Assembly: GCA_013339895.1 (NCBI GenBank)
Contig: JABACO010000022.1
Span: forward strand, 4,898,610 to 4,962,609
Reading direction: 5' to 3'
Length of the DNA: 64,000 nucleotides
Origin: Ephydatia muelleri
Lineage: Eukaryota; Porifera; Demospongiae; Spongillida; Spongillidae
Part shown: piece by piece, positions 1-13,316 of the stretch
How the letters are laid out: every line of letters begins with the position of its first letter
Position numbering within the stretch: position 1 is the first letter of the stretch
Position numbers and translations under genes: made by a program
Notes under the pieces: model-generated
What the model saw: the letters and a program-made list of their open reading frames with translations, nothing else
The model's database searches: none
What the model was told of the DNA's origin: nothing

Positions 1-45
1 ATCTATCATCACTGTATTTACTGATACTTAGGTACATGTATATAC

Positions 46-3000
46 CTTTGCCAGAATAACGTCTGGACACAACGAATCTGTACTAAGTGCTTTCAAAAAC
101 TCATCTTTCAGTTTCTGATCCTTGCAAGCTTTGAAAATGCTGTCCAAAATCTCAAAAGCATTTGAAGGTTCAGAAACAAAATCTGTCAAATTTCAAAACA
201 TTCATAAAGCAACAATGCACAAGGAATACTAGTACCAACAAGTCCTGATCAGTATCAACTCATCAGTAACCATGCGCTCAGATTTAATACATTACAATAA
301 CATAGATGAAATACATGTACAAAAGTCAACATGACATATTTGTGTACAATAATGTGCACTTTATGTGTATTTGAAGAACAAACCCACTTTACAGTGGCAT
401 GATGTTCACTTTTCTCTCCTTTCGGTCGGACTCTCATACAGTAGCTACCCTTTGATTCTAGGTATCAATAATCTTACTAGAGGATCAACTTGCTATTTCT
501 CCATAGAAACTGAACAACATTCACTTCTTGTTATGTTTATGTATACCAAGAAGTGAATGTCAAATACACTTAGGTACAACACGGTAAACAAAGAAGCTTC
601 ACTGTACATGAAGTCTACTGTGCATGTACCTGTATGTGCACCATAGCAGTGTACACACACCTGCATCACATAACTACATGTATGCATTGCATCAGACATG
701 CATGACACAATGAGTAAAAGTAAAGCTACTAACATGACAAAGCCTTCTTCAGTCCTTCGAACATGTCTCTGTTCTCCTCCTGATTGCGTTTGAACTGCTC
801 AAACATCACTCTGATAATCACACTTTGCACATACCACATCTTCCTCCTGATAGGTAATGAATGATTTAAGGGAACTTGCTGTCCTGAAAATTAATCGTAA
901 ATAGAATTTCAATACAAACAATACCTACATATGAGCACTCAAACACTACAGTAAAATGAGTTTAAACATAAACATTAACCACAAATACATTACACATGTA
1001 GCAAAGCAAGACTTTTCTATTAAGTATCTGGACATGAAACTACCATACAGCGTGTACAACTGCACATATTTCATGTAAAGTGTACATGCATGCTGTCTAA
1101 AACTCTTCAGAAAAACTGTATTCTGTACTGACAGTACATGTGCATGTACATACTGGTTCATACAGTATGCACATGCTCAATAGTGGTGAACAATACATTA
1201 CCTCAGAGCAGACTATACATGTACATGTGCAGGAATAGTGTATAGTCAACCAAATAGCAAATAAAAAAATTAATAAATCTAAACTAAGCTATCAACCGTG
1301 AAAGGACGCTTTGAAAATCAAACAACTGAAATTCACGTTCTAATCTTCAAATAGCTTACACAATATTACATGTATTTGTACTTCCAATTACACTTGGGAG
1401 TTCTATTTATGCTGATCTTCCCTAATGCTAAGTAAACACCAAACGAATTGGACTTCATAGATTTAATTAGAACTCTCACAATCATCTGCATCTGGATGAC
1501 ATGCCAATTATAAGGTACATATACATGTACATTATCATTTTTTTTTAACTTACTGAAACTGACTTTTCAGCATTTCACCAAAAGCCCTATGTGAAATAAA
1601 AGTATGACCAACCTCACCTGAAGCATAATATATTTGTTATTTCATATTAACACAATTAACCATGCAATGGTGGTTTGTCAGACGATCAGGATTGCAAGAC
1701 GAGGGTGTGTGGGAAGATATACATATTTGCACTGTCCAATTTAATAGCATATAGATGTACATAAGTATACACATGTAAATATGCAAATCTCTACCTGGTG
1801 GCATACTCATCTAGTGATGAGTACATGCTAATAAGTCTGCTCATTCTTTCTTTAACTTCCAAGGTAGCTGGGACCAAACAACTTAAAGTGCAGCGTTCTA
1901 CACACAGCCTAAGACACAAGTGTAAAGTTCCAATTTATATTCAGTGTTGTTTTTCACTTACTTATCTGGAAGTGAACTCTGATAATAACAATGGAAAATC
2001 TTGCTAGCAATCCAATCGATTTTCTTTATCTCGGCTACCTGAACACCAGATCTGCAGTAAAAATGCTCATATTACGTTAGTGTAACAGCACAGGCACTTT
2101 GTATATATAGTATGTGCTAATATGCATGCTATGTACTGTAAACGTATGTATTACCAGTACGAGTTATGTAAACTAACCTTGATGTAACTTGACGGTAGAG
2201 CCTTGCAAGGTTGGTCATTGTCTCTTTTCTAACAGCCCACTACACAGGAAAATAAGACAAAGCTAAAACTCATTTTAAAGGTACACGTATACTATCACAT
2301 TATCTGACAAAACTGGGCTAGTAGAGTTGAAAACTCAGTGCCTCATCTCCACGATACATACATGTAGCCTGATTGTCAGTGGGGTCATCCCGTATCAAAT
2401 CAGCCAACATACGCACCTCATCTTTCCATATATATTGGTCATCACTTGAGTTGCATTTCCAATTTTGTATGTTAATAACCATAATGGTTATAGGATAATG
2501 CAGCATTGAATAATTAACTAGTTTGCTGATAAGCTCAACTTTGCAATGCAATAACTTGATCCACACTATGAGTATACTTACATGTTGGGTATCAAATCAG
2601 AGGTCATGATACCTAGAATCAATGTATAATAAGCATTTTGGTGGGAAATGAAAGGGTTAAACAGACAATGATTCCATAGCACTGATTACACAATTACTGT
2701 ATGAAGAAGGTTGATAATCATTTAAAAAAATTAATCACATTAAGTGGAAACCTAAGCTACACATAAAAATGTTGATTATCAATAACCCGTGCTCTCCGTG
2801 AATTGTTTTATGCTCGGCAGCCATTTTGGGTTGATATAAAAGGTTGTACTAAGTGGGTTATGTAACAATATAACCAGTTACCATAACCAATTTAACAAAT
2901 GGTACCAAAGTTGTTAAATTGGTTTTGATAACTGCAGTTATATTGTAACACCTCTCAGTAATATTAATATCAACCCAAAATGGCTGCCAAGCATAAAACA

Positions 3001-6000
3001 ATTCACAGAAAGGAGGGTTTATTGATAATCAACATTTTAATGTGTAGCTTAGGTTTCCACTATGGTGAAATTTATCAACCTTCTTCATACAGTAATTGTG
3101 TAATCAGTGCTGTGGAACCATTGTCTGTTTAACCATTTCATCTCCCACCAAAAGCTTATCATACATTGATTCTAGGTATCATGACCTCTGATTTGAAACC
3201 CAACATGTAACTGTACTTGTAGTGTAAAGCATTGCAAAGTTGAGCTTATCAGCAAACTAATTGATTATTCAATGTTGCGTTATCCTCAACCATTAAGGAT
3301 ACTAACATACAAAAGTAGGAAATGTGAGCACATATGAAGACCAACAAATTGAGCCAAATTTAGAACATGAGGTGCATATGTCAGCTGACTTGATATGGAA
3401 TAACCTAGTGTGGATCATTTTGAAGTGGACACTCATTTATTTTTGAAAACTTGAAAAATGAAGTAGAAGCTCGGTTTCGTCAGATAATCATGTATACTGT
3501 ACATGTAATATTATAAACAGTACCTTTTTATCCCTCATTCGTTCTTGCACATCATCCATCAACTGTAAGGTTATAGATCAAAGTGTATATAGTTAGAAAC
3601 ATACTCTATAAAGCCCCAAACCAGTTTGGGTATGGCTTCCAGAGATTCTGCTGCAGCTTCACAAACAGCATGGACTGTCTCTAGGCGAACACTTTCCTCA
3701 GGGTCATGAAACCGTTCATGGAGCTTAGCTGACAAGTGTGTATGAGATTTAATAAAAAGCATACATAACACAAATGGGAGACGAAGGTTTTTCAAGAGTA
3801 AAAATAATAATGTAACATGATAATAATCATACATGTCAAACTACTCATTTACTGAGTTATATACCATCATTATGGCAAAGGCTAGCATAAAAATAATATT
3901 GACTATAGTGAAATGATACTTGGATAAAAAGTCATTGCATGGTCATGATTACTTCAAACAACTAATCTCTATGCAATTACTGTGTACACAACATGATGTA
4001 GTAAACGACTTACCACTTACATCTCCAGAAAGATCAGGATGATATGCAAGATAGTATTTTGAATGCTTTACACACTCAGTCCTCACATCACTTGATACAT
4101 CACTGAATCTAAGACCAGACAAAGTGGATAACTTTGACTGTTTACAGCACATAGGAGTATATACACATACATGTACACCGTATACATATACACTGCTTTT
4201 CCTAGTATTTGGGGTAACAAAATGGTTTGCAGTGAATGGATTTTATTCCATATGTAGTATTGCCAACCTTTATGCATTTGAATAGAACACAGTTACAAGA
4301 GTGCGAAAGCATCAAGAAAGATTTAGCTAACATGACCAAAAAGTGCTATGTTAAATTCAGCTTTGCATTCACATCACAAAACTCATCTACATGTACGTGT
4401 TATTTGAACATATTCTGACACATTCTGTATTTTTTTCTTCGATTTTCAAAAGAACCAAGAACAACATTAATATATTGTTACGCTAGGATCTTAGCACATG
4501 TTCTCAGCAAAGGCCTTACCTTCCAACACCTTATTTGATCTTTTTATGAAGCATTGCTGCATAACCAATTTTTGTTCTAAGTCATGGCCTCAAGCAGCTA
4601 ATAAATGCAGAGGCTACAATAACACATAGCATAATAAGATTTTAAAGAATTGGTCAAACCATTCTGTCAGCAATGTCAGTATTGTGTTAACAACAAAACA
4701 TACTTTGCCACCATCCAAGTCATGCCTCCATATTTCTTTATGTCAACAGTTTAGAATGATAACCACTCAGAGGATTCACGTGCTGGCATTATTGACTATG
4801 TACAGGATGGCATGGCATACAATAAATAAAAACTCATCATTACTAACAACAACTTTGTAGGGATATTTTCTCAATATGTATGCAACAGACCATGGCATAT
4901 TAATTGCCCCTCTGTACCAAAGTGAAAATGGCGCAATAGTACACAAAAATGTTCAGTGTATTCCAATTCCAGCTTAATCAATCAATTAACCACAGTAATG
5001 AATTCTTGACCCCTAGAATTCCTAATACAGCCTGTGCCACTAAATCTATCATGTAATACCCATTATTAGTGAGTGGTAAGGAATCTACTATATAATCCTC
5101 TGTGAGTAATGCAACCTAGGCAAACCAAATACATATAATTGAATGTAAACAATCACTGCCTTTCAAATGGGATTGCATGCCATACATATGTGCAAGTCCA
5201 AGTTACATGCACTGTATTTGCCACATCTGTACACAGCACTAAATACCCTACCTTCCTAAAAAGCAGAACCACAGTGTCTTGTTCTCGAGTGCAAGTTTGG
5301 AATCCTTTAGAGCAAACATTTTTGCTAAAAGCAGTGTGACTTTAAGTCTTTCATCTGAATCTGTACTCTGCAAATATGAAGGGAAAAGTAATAATTGTTA
5401 CCAGACTACACACACTGCAGGTTCTAAGCTGGGCAGATGCTCAACATCACCATAACAATAGCAGTTTGGCAAGGGGGGTAACCTGTAACTAGATTCATTC
5501 TGTGGTTGAAGCTGCAAACTTCAATGTTACATAATTCCTTCTCACTGTTTATATTGCAATGCAAATACATGTACAAATAATTACACGTAATGAATTGCTG
5601 ATGGAAGGAGGGGGGGAGAGAAAAACAACCTGATGCAATTAGCTAGTTCTAGCTGCAAGGTTTAGCACGTGTGTCCTAGGGCGCTTGCAACATGTTGCAG
5701 GGTGCAAGGGGGCGCCGCACTTTGAACAAAGAGAACAAAGACCAGTGTGATAGGTAGATACATAGATGAAGCAGTGCAGCAAGTTGCCAACGTTAGAATG
5801 ACTGAAAATGTGCATCAGACTCGGATTTTTAGGCTGCTCCTGGTTGCTATTTAGAGGAGAAATGTATTGTCCTGTTTGTACTGCTCAAAAAAACAACCAG
5901 TCAATTTCAAAACAACTAGAAAGCCGAACAATGCTTAGACATGTTTCTGCTCATCACCACCTATTGTAGCATCCTACACCTCATGCAAACAAAAATGTTT

Positions 6001-9000
6001 AGGTAATGCAAAGCAAGAAAAGAATTGCTTTCTCCCACATGAGCAAAAGATTTATAGACTAAGAAACCACGTAATTATAGTCATATTGCTGCAATGTAAA
6101 CAGTGTGCACAAAGATGAGGGTTCCAGGTTGTTTAACAATGAAGTCAACCACAGAATGAATGTAGTTACTGGTTACCTCCTAGAGAGTATGATCCAGCCT
6201 GTTGATACAGATACTCATAGTGTGATACATGATATGTACGTGTGCATCAAGTACATGGATTACCATCATGCGTGACAAAAGTAGAACAAAATCCTACGTA
6301 GAAATATTTCATTTACCAAATGCCCCTACCAACTCCATTTTCTCTCTACAAATAGTAACTACATCCCTAACAAAACAAATATAGTACGTACGATCTATTT
6401 TTAAAAGAAATCCAGCTTGCTAATTAACATTCAGCTATATTATGTGGGAAGAAACTATGACACAATTAACATATTTACTTTATAATAATAAAAAACGCAA
6501 GTAATTTAGTACTCAAAAAATCATACGACATATGATTATCCTACTTATTAAGTTTTATTCAATTTCAGTCAATTTTTAATACATTTTAACCATCCATTCA
6601 AGTAATATTAAGTGACGGACCACCCAAATTCAAGTTACAATTATTAGTGACACAATAGCTATGTGACAAATTCCGTTGCATGTTATTTTGGGCACTTGAT
6701 TATGCGCAGTTATGCATATTTACATTAATATTTATATAATCAGAATTTGGACTGGTTATAATACCCACAAATATAACTACATGTACTTGTGGCCAATTTG
6801 TATCACATTTTCCTTCATAGTGGGACTATAGCATAAACCATTATGTTTTGTGCACATATCGAAAAGCAATTCTCTCTTCTAAATTAATGAACATTGACAT
6901 TATTATACACATGTCATTTAGCATTAAGGCTGTAACTCCCACATTAACAAGACCCCCCCCCCCCCCCCCCCCTTTGATGTGTCACAGAAAACGTTACATG
7001 TGCAAGCACGTGCACACTGTACCTTTAGCTTGTACTCTAATTGGGATAACACTGACAAAAGCAATGTTGGATCAATGCCGTGCAATTCTAAGATGAGATC
7101 ATAAATGCGATCAGCCACTTCACTCTCTGAGCTCTTTCCAGTTACTAAAGTGTTGTTGAAAAACTGCAAGAGTTAATGATACTACAATCAATAACATGCA
7201 TAAATGACCGTATATTCTAGCAGATTGCAGATAACCAGTCAATACAAGGCTCATATAAAATAATCACAAGAGTGTCACAGGAATAAGAAATCGAATGCAA
7301 AATGGCCATCAAATATTTAATTTTTTTCTTTCAAAGATACTTATAATTTTCATACCAATTGAATATACGGTTCCAAATGTGTGCTTGCTGCTCTGATAAA
7401 ATCCACAGCAAGTGCATAGGATGATGGCATTTCTGACTGCAAACATAAGGATAAAATTTAATGACACGCATACACTACCACAAGTCCTACTATCCTTCCA
7501 ACACTTCCAAGAGCATTACCCACTAAGCCAGCAGCAGTTCATTACACAATGTGGAAACAGAAAGTACTCTACCGGCTGTTCGAAAATAAGCACAATGTTT
7601 TTAAACAAATATAACTCCACCTTAAAATTAGTTAGTTTAGATGATTTATTACTTCAAAACCTTACTAGCTAAGAAAATAGTACACAAATTTAGGTCATGA
7701 TAAACAGTTATGTAACTACATTAAAGCCCTTGAAATCATGAACATTAGTTACAAGTCATTCAATAAGTTAAGTTATTGATTTTTAACTAGCTAATCATAA
7801 CGAACTAAGATTATGATGTTGTGCTCAATCACAAACACCCTGCATCTTTGGTTGTTGAGATTGGGTAGAAAACGGGATTGTGGATAATGCAAGTGCAAGT
7901 GGTAATGGATTAGTTTATACCAATTGCTGTCATGATGCTTCATGTAGTCCAAAGTCCGATCTATGGGTGCCTATTCACAAATTGAATGCTACATGCAACA
8001 GTGTCATTAGTCATGAGTGAAACTGATCATATCCTAACCTATTTCTATTGTTACTAAGGCAAAATGCATACAACCTATCAACCATCAATACTTAGAATTC
8101 ATAATGATTACCTTTGCAGGCTCAAGTATGTTGATAAGGATGAGATCTAACAGTTCTTGTGAGACACAACTAACTTCTTGGACAACAGATGACATCACTT
8201 GTATCATACATTGCCTGATTTTAGTTGAGTGATCAGGCCTGTAAAAAGATTGACAGTACATTGATGAACAAAGTACCTAAACAATAAATAGTAAGGTATC
8301 ACATACGTAACCAAAGCTACAAATGGAATCAAATAATAACATGATTGTACGACAATCAATGACATCATATACTCTCACGGTACTGTACAGCAAGTAATCT
8401 CAACTCATAGAGTACAGTTGTATGCATGCACATCTGTACCTACCTTACAATGGTGAAAAATAACTTGAAAAGGTCCGACAATGTATCAGTACAACCCTCA
8501 AGGCTGAACACACTCACAGTAGACAGTGTCTGTGAGGGAAAGAAATAGAATTCAAACAGGAGAAATGGACATGCATGTTTATGTAGCATGTTCAACAAAT
8601 AATACCAAATTGCATACCTCTAGCAGAGTGCAACCATACACATAAGAAGAGGCCCCTGGTTCTTCTAGTACTTGTAGAGATGAAACAAACATAGGCAGTA
8701 CCATCTATTTACAACGCAATATTCAAATTATACATACATGTATGAATAGATTCCACATACCTGCTGCTCTTGATTTGAATAAGGTGGACTTGGGAATGAG
8801 ATTCGAAACACTTCTGCAATTAAACACAATGTAAGCATTCGAATAGTTTTTGATCTGTGTTGATAAAAAAAGGGTTTCAATAATGATGAAGCCAATGTTG
8901 GAAGTGGTTCGGGAAACCCTTCATCTTCAAAGTCGATCAGGATTTTCAGACATGTCTATAAACAAAATAGCAAATTATATTTGTAATGACACTATGTATC

Positions 9001-9153
9001 CCGTACGCAACACTTTAGTATTATCCGATCCAATATCTCTGATACCTATTGCTTTTCCCAAATGGAATATCATACCTTCAGCCTCTTCTCTAACTCGCCT
9101 TCCTGTAAGTCTTCGGTAATTGCTGGTAGATCACGCAGGCCAGAACGCGGCAT
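46..9153 (-). CDS. PDS5: PDS5 cohesin-associated HEAT-repeat protein (5' part of gene)
   Basis: PDS5 binds cohesin on chromatin and regulates its loading, acetylation and WAPL-dependent release. I read 16 exons on the minus strand: 9076-9153, 8761-8955, 8618-8704, 8444-8529, 8112-8238, 7356-7436, 7023-7163, 5252-5367, 4014-4108, 3622-3728, 3524-3562, 2178-2239, 1962-2051, 1795-1908, 734-846, 46-182. Together they give 556 codons with matching splice phases; the gene continues past the left edge. The start ATG at 9153 opens [10 protein letters not shown]. Family landmarks are [55 protein letters not shown] and [10 protein letters not shown], each aligning in order to remembered vertebrate PDS5A/B. 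Exon 10 uses the weaker donor GTTTGG. No frameshift was seen. Assignment to PDS5 is secure; invertebrates usually have one copy, so A versus B is not assigned. Confidence 0.93.
2380..3405. repeat. 1-kb foldback (inverted repeat) in a PDS5 intron
   Basis: Two diverged arms of about 500 bp each (roughly 2380-2890 and 2920-3405) are reverse complements around a short centre near 2900. Shared blocks include GGTATCATGACCTCTGATTT and its complement, AGGTTGATAA, TAGCTTAGGTTTCCAC and CCAAAATGGCTGCCAAGCAT (left arm diverged). The whole structure lies in the intron between exons 12 and 11. No transposase reading frame is present, so it looks like an old foldback MITE or a duplicated-inverted intron segment. 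The outer ends are fuzzy and no target-site duplication was found. Confidence 0.75.
6953..6972. repeat. Poly-C tract (20 nt)
   Basis: An uninterrupted run of C lies in the PDS5 intron between exons 8 and 7. The length is likely to be polymorphic or uncertain in assembly. Confidence 0.9.
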
Positions 9154-10046
9154 ATTTCTTTTATTACAGCATATAGAACCACCAGCTGGAGAAGTATGTA
9201 TATTTTAATAATGCCTTTATTAATTGCGCACCCATTGTCGCCCCGCCTTCCAGTTACTTCTTTTGCTGTTGCAATGTAGTTTTATAAATTTGCAAATGTG
9301 GTGGAAATAAGTTATGTGTGTGTGGTACATATGTACCAGTACACATGCGATGTAGCCGCGAATGTGCGGTTTTCACACACACTTGCTGCATGCTGTGTTA
9401 TGTGGTATGTACTGTAACTACGGCATCAGCAGCCAGGCATGTGTGTACATACAAACTGTTTATATTTAGCGATAGATAACTATTAATCTAGGTGCGAAAT
9501 CGAATCAGAAGATTTATTTATTTTGAAAACGGAGCAGAAAGACGCGTAAATGTTAGCAAGAACTGAATCGTGATGAAAACTGTGACAATCATATTTTTAA
9601 GAAAGCGTATGCATTATGTACATTGCACTTCGTGTACATGTATTCACTTGCTTTTATATAAAATGACCTCTGTTCTTTGCATGGTTGTATTTTGCTTGTA
9701 CTGCTTCATATACCCATACTAATATAGCCTTGTGACATGGCCGTATTCAGTAAAGGTGTAAACATGCATTATAAAAACTATAATGTATAATTCTCTGTCG
9801 AGTTCTGGCATGTTGTCCCCAAAACATGCAGGATTCTAATTCTAATTGGCCAAACATTTTTCTATATCATCGTCAAAAAATAAAAATAAACACCTCAGTT
9901 CCAACTGTTAAGTAAGTCACCCATTATTGCACAATTATGGCTATGATATTACATGCAATGTCACATAAGAACCATTTGAAGACATGCACTCACATATCAG
10001 ACACAACTCAAAATCCTGGATATGGAATCATCAAATGAGGTTAGCC
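9154..10046. promoter_or_regulatory. Intergenic spacer: PDS5 5' flank and Ig-gene 3' flank
   Basis: The spacer lies between the PDS5 start codon and the stop codon of the Ig receptor, both genes being on the minus strand. It must hold the PDS5 promoter and 5' UTR (the end near 9154) and the 3' UTR of the Ig gene (the end near 10046). I saw no open frame of note and no recognisable element. The first 250 bases upstream of PDS5 are somewhat richer in CpG than the surroundings. A promoter role is inferred from position only. Confidence 0.4.
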
Positions 10047-12632
10047 CTAGCTTTCCTCCCAGTGGTGAGCATCACTTGAGGTGATTGGGGACACGAAGAC
10101 ATGGATGAGGGGTACCAGATCTTTTGTGCTCTTCACTCTGCATATGTGCCAGGCACTGATCACAACCATCACCAACACAAGCACCAGTAGAGACAGTGCT
10201 ATAGAGCCACCCACAGATATGCCAATAATCATTTCCTGAGAAATAACTGAGAAACAAGGGAAATATTTATGTCTAATAATGATTTTCTAATGAAGAGAAT
10301 AACACATATCACATGATGTCATAAGTAGGGGTAGGGGGAAGAATTATTCTGCACCTCATCCCTCACCCACCACTTTCTATAATGGGCTTGCACTGGTGAT
10401 GCACTTGCCCTTTATCGGTACAACAATTAGCAGATCTAGGGAAGTCCCCCCTTCAAGGAAATTATGTCAGACAATTAAAATGCTTTTGGTGTATATACTT
10501 TGTTGAAAGCAGCTCATTGAAGGGCTACAAATGGTATACAACTGAAACGGACAAAAACCTGCTATTTTACAAATATTTTAAAGCAAAAGTAAGGAACTAC
10601 CTTCCTGATTTAAGACAGAGCGCTACACTGACGGAAAGGTGTTACCAATGTCATTACTCAGTTTTGATATATCGGGCATTTACAAATGAAGGCAAAGGTT
10701 TTGATCAATATACCTCAGAATTGAAACTAATTAAGCACTTGATTTCTTTTACAGTAATCAGGAATATTTTAACAATAAACCAAATAAACTTCATAAATAA
10801 ATAAATGCACAGACATATATATCACATATTGATGTCCATTTCACTATTACACACGAACTTGCACAAAACTACCCTAGCCTTCAAGCAAGTCCATTGTTGT
10901 AGCCAACCTAGCATTGAACGCACGGGCATTGGCTCGAACTAGTATGAGACTTAGCCTCCCATAGATGTTATTCAACATTGTAGTCTTTGAGGAATGGCTT
11001 TGAGCCGCAAGTCGTGATGCGAGTTCTCCAAAAAACTGGCCTGCAGTTCTTCCCCAATCAGGAATATAGTATTAATCAATTAGTTCTTACTGGTTATGTA
11101 ATAATCACAACCCTCATAAATCAAAGCTTCTTGTAAAGTTATTCACTAGTAAGGTTATATGAAGAGATAGTAATTGCATATAAGTATTTCAAATTATGAA
11201 TATACAGTGGAACAGGATTGATTTCACGCTACTTGGTTCAATAGTAAGTTATTAACATTTAATGTCATAATTTGTTTAACTTATTCTGGTTGAAGATGTT
11301 ATTGGTAACAAATTTTAATACACATTTCTAATCAGTTCATTACATAATGAAGCAAGAGCCACCATTTGATTAATTATTCAAATTATGTAATAGTGAATTA
11401 TCAAAAGTCAAAGTTCATTAAAAGTGCAGTGGTCATTTAGTGTGTTTTAAATTTTGTTTCATTGTTTTGAATATGAAATAATATAAAGCAAATAAAATCT
11501 AATAATGTTCAAACTTATCAATTTACTCGGTAGATTATGAATCCTATAATTAGTTGTCCATTATTATGTCTCATTGATTAATTAGAAAGTATATGATTTT
11601 ATCTTTGTACCTATTAAAGGTAATCGGATTTTAATTAATGAGACATATTTGCCTGTATATTCTTGAATTCACTGTATATATTATATTCATTTAAAGTTTG
11701 CCTTCATTTTCTTTCTCCAGTATTGACTATTGGAGTAGCAATGATCAAATGATGTGTGCAACAGCTGAAAGGTGCTTGCATGCATGCATAAAATAATTAT
11801 AATTGTCATATATCATTATGGTTATTTGATTCTCCACACATACACATTAATATAAATCGCCTTCGACTTTTAATGTAAACAACTCACATGGGCTCACAGA
11901 AAGAGTGAAGTTATTGCTGGTTGCTCCTCCCACATAGCAGGCATAGATGCCTGAGTCCTCAGGCTTTACACTGGCAAAGACTAGGGTATGAATTGTCTGC
12001 ACATCATCATTAGTGGTAGTGAAGGGTAACCCATTCTTGTACCAAGAGATTGTCAGGCTGGTATAGGTACTGACTGTGCAGAGGATCGTAGCTGAACTGC
12101 CTGCTGTGACAGTACCTCCTTGTGGTCCAGATGCCAATAAAACTTAGAGGGGGGGGGAGATATATAATTGATGCCTTTCCCCTATCACTGTAGCCTATGC
12201 TCAACAACACAACTTACAGCACATAGGCAGTTGAATAGAGGCATCAGCACCCTGCACTGATGGTATCTGACAGGAGTAAGTATCTGCGTCACTGGATGTA
12301 GTGTTTTGTATGGTCAATGTGTTATTTATGAGACTGATGCGCTCATTAGAGACAATGAGAGAATTGTTGGCAAGAAATATGACAGCTGGAACTGGGTTGC
12401 CATAAACCTCACATTTCATCAGAACAGTGATGCCCAGAAAAAGACATTGAGTTGTAGCTGTGAAGCTTACTATTTGACCAGGTACTGTGAAGGGGTATGA
12501 GGCCAGATTAGCAGTTGTATTGCTAATAACAGATGTAAACTAACTCAATGGTGATTGATACATAAACAGGTGCACCTTAGCTAAGCTTCAGGTACACTTA
12601 CTCAGGGCTGTAGCTAAAGATTCGAAGGGGGG

Positions 12633-12665
<33 letters not shown>

Positions 12666-13274
12666 TGTCAGATATGCATGAGTGAGTTTACTTAAAGAGA
12701 CCCTATTCTAAATGTAGACAAATTGTACTATTAAACAGTCGTTAGTATGTTAGAACGCATATGTATACATTGAAAGCATATGTAACAAGTGATAAATGTG
12801 TACATGAATTGAAGCAAATTAAAGTTAATCAGTGTTTTATTATATCAGTATGTTTTCAATTTGCATCGTCATGGATGCTATTTCAACTTCATCCATATTT
12901 ATTGCTTTGTCATACTTGATGTGCATAAGTGCTAATGCTGTTAGTCTTTCTTCATTCATGCATTGCTTTGCCTAGTGAAACTATTAAGGCGTCGGATAAC
13001 ACTTGCTGATCTTTCACACTCGCAGGATGTCCACAGGCACAATTACAAAAATCTTAAGGAGAGTGTGGACATTAGGAAATGATATTTTGCAAACCCCCCC
13101 TGGCTACACCCCTGCTACTTCTGAATACTAAGAGTGTGTGTGTTTCTATTGTTGCTTGCATGCAGGTGTGCCTGAAGGTTTTCAGAAGGTGGTATTCACT
13201 GTGTGCCTTATTTACTGCAAAATAACTAACCACTGTGCACATGTACACATCCAGATGTGTACACAACTCACACA

Positions 13275-13316
<42 letters not shown>

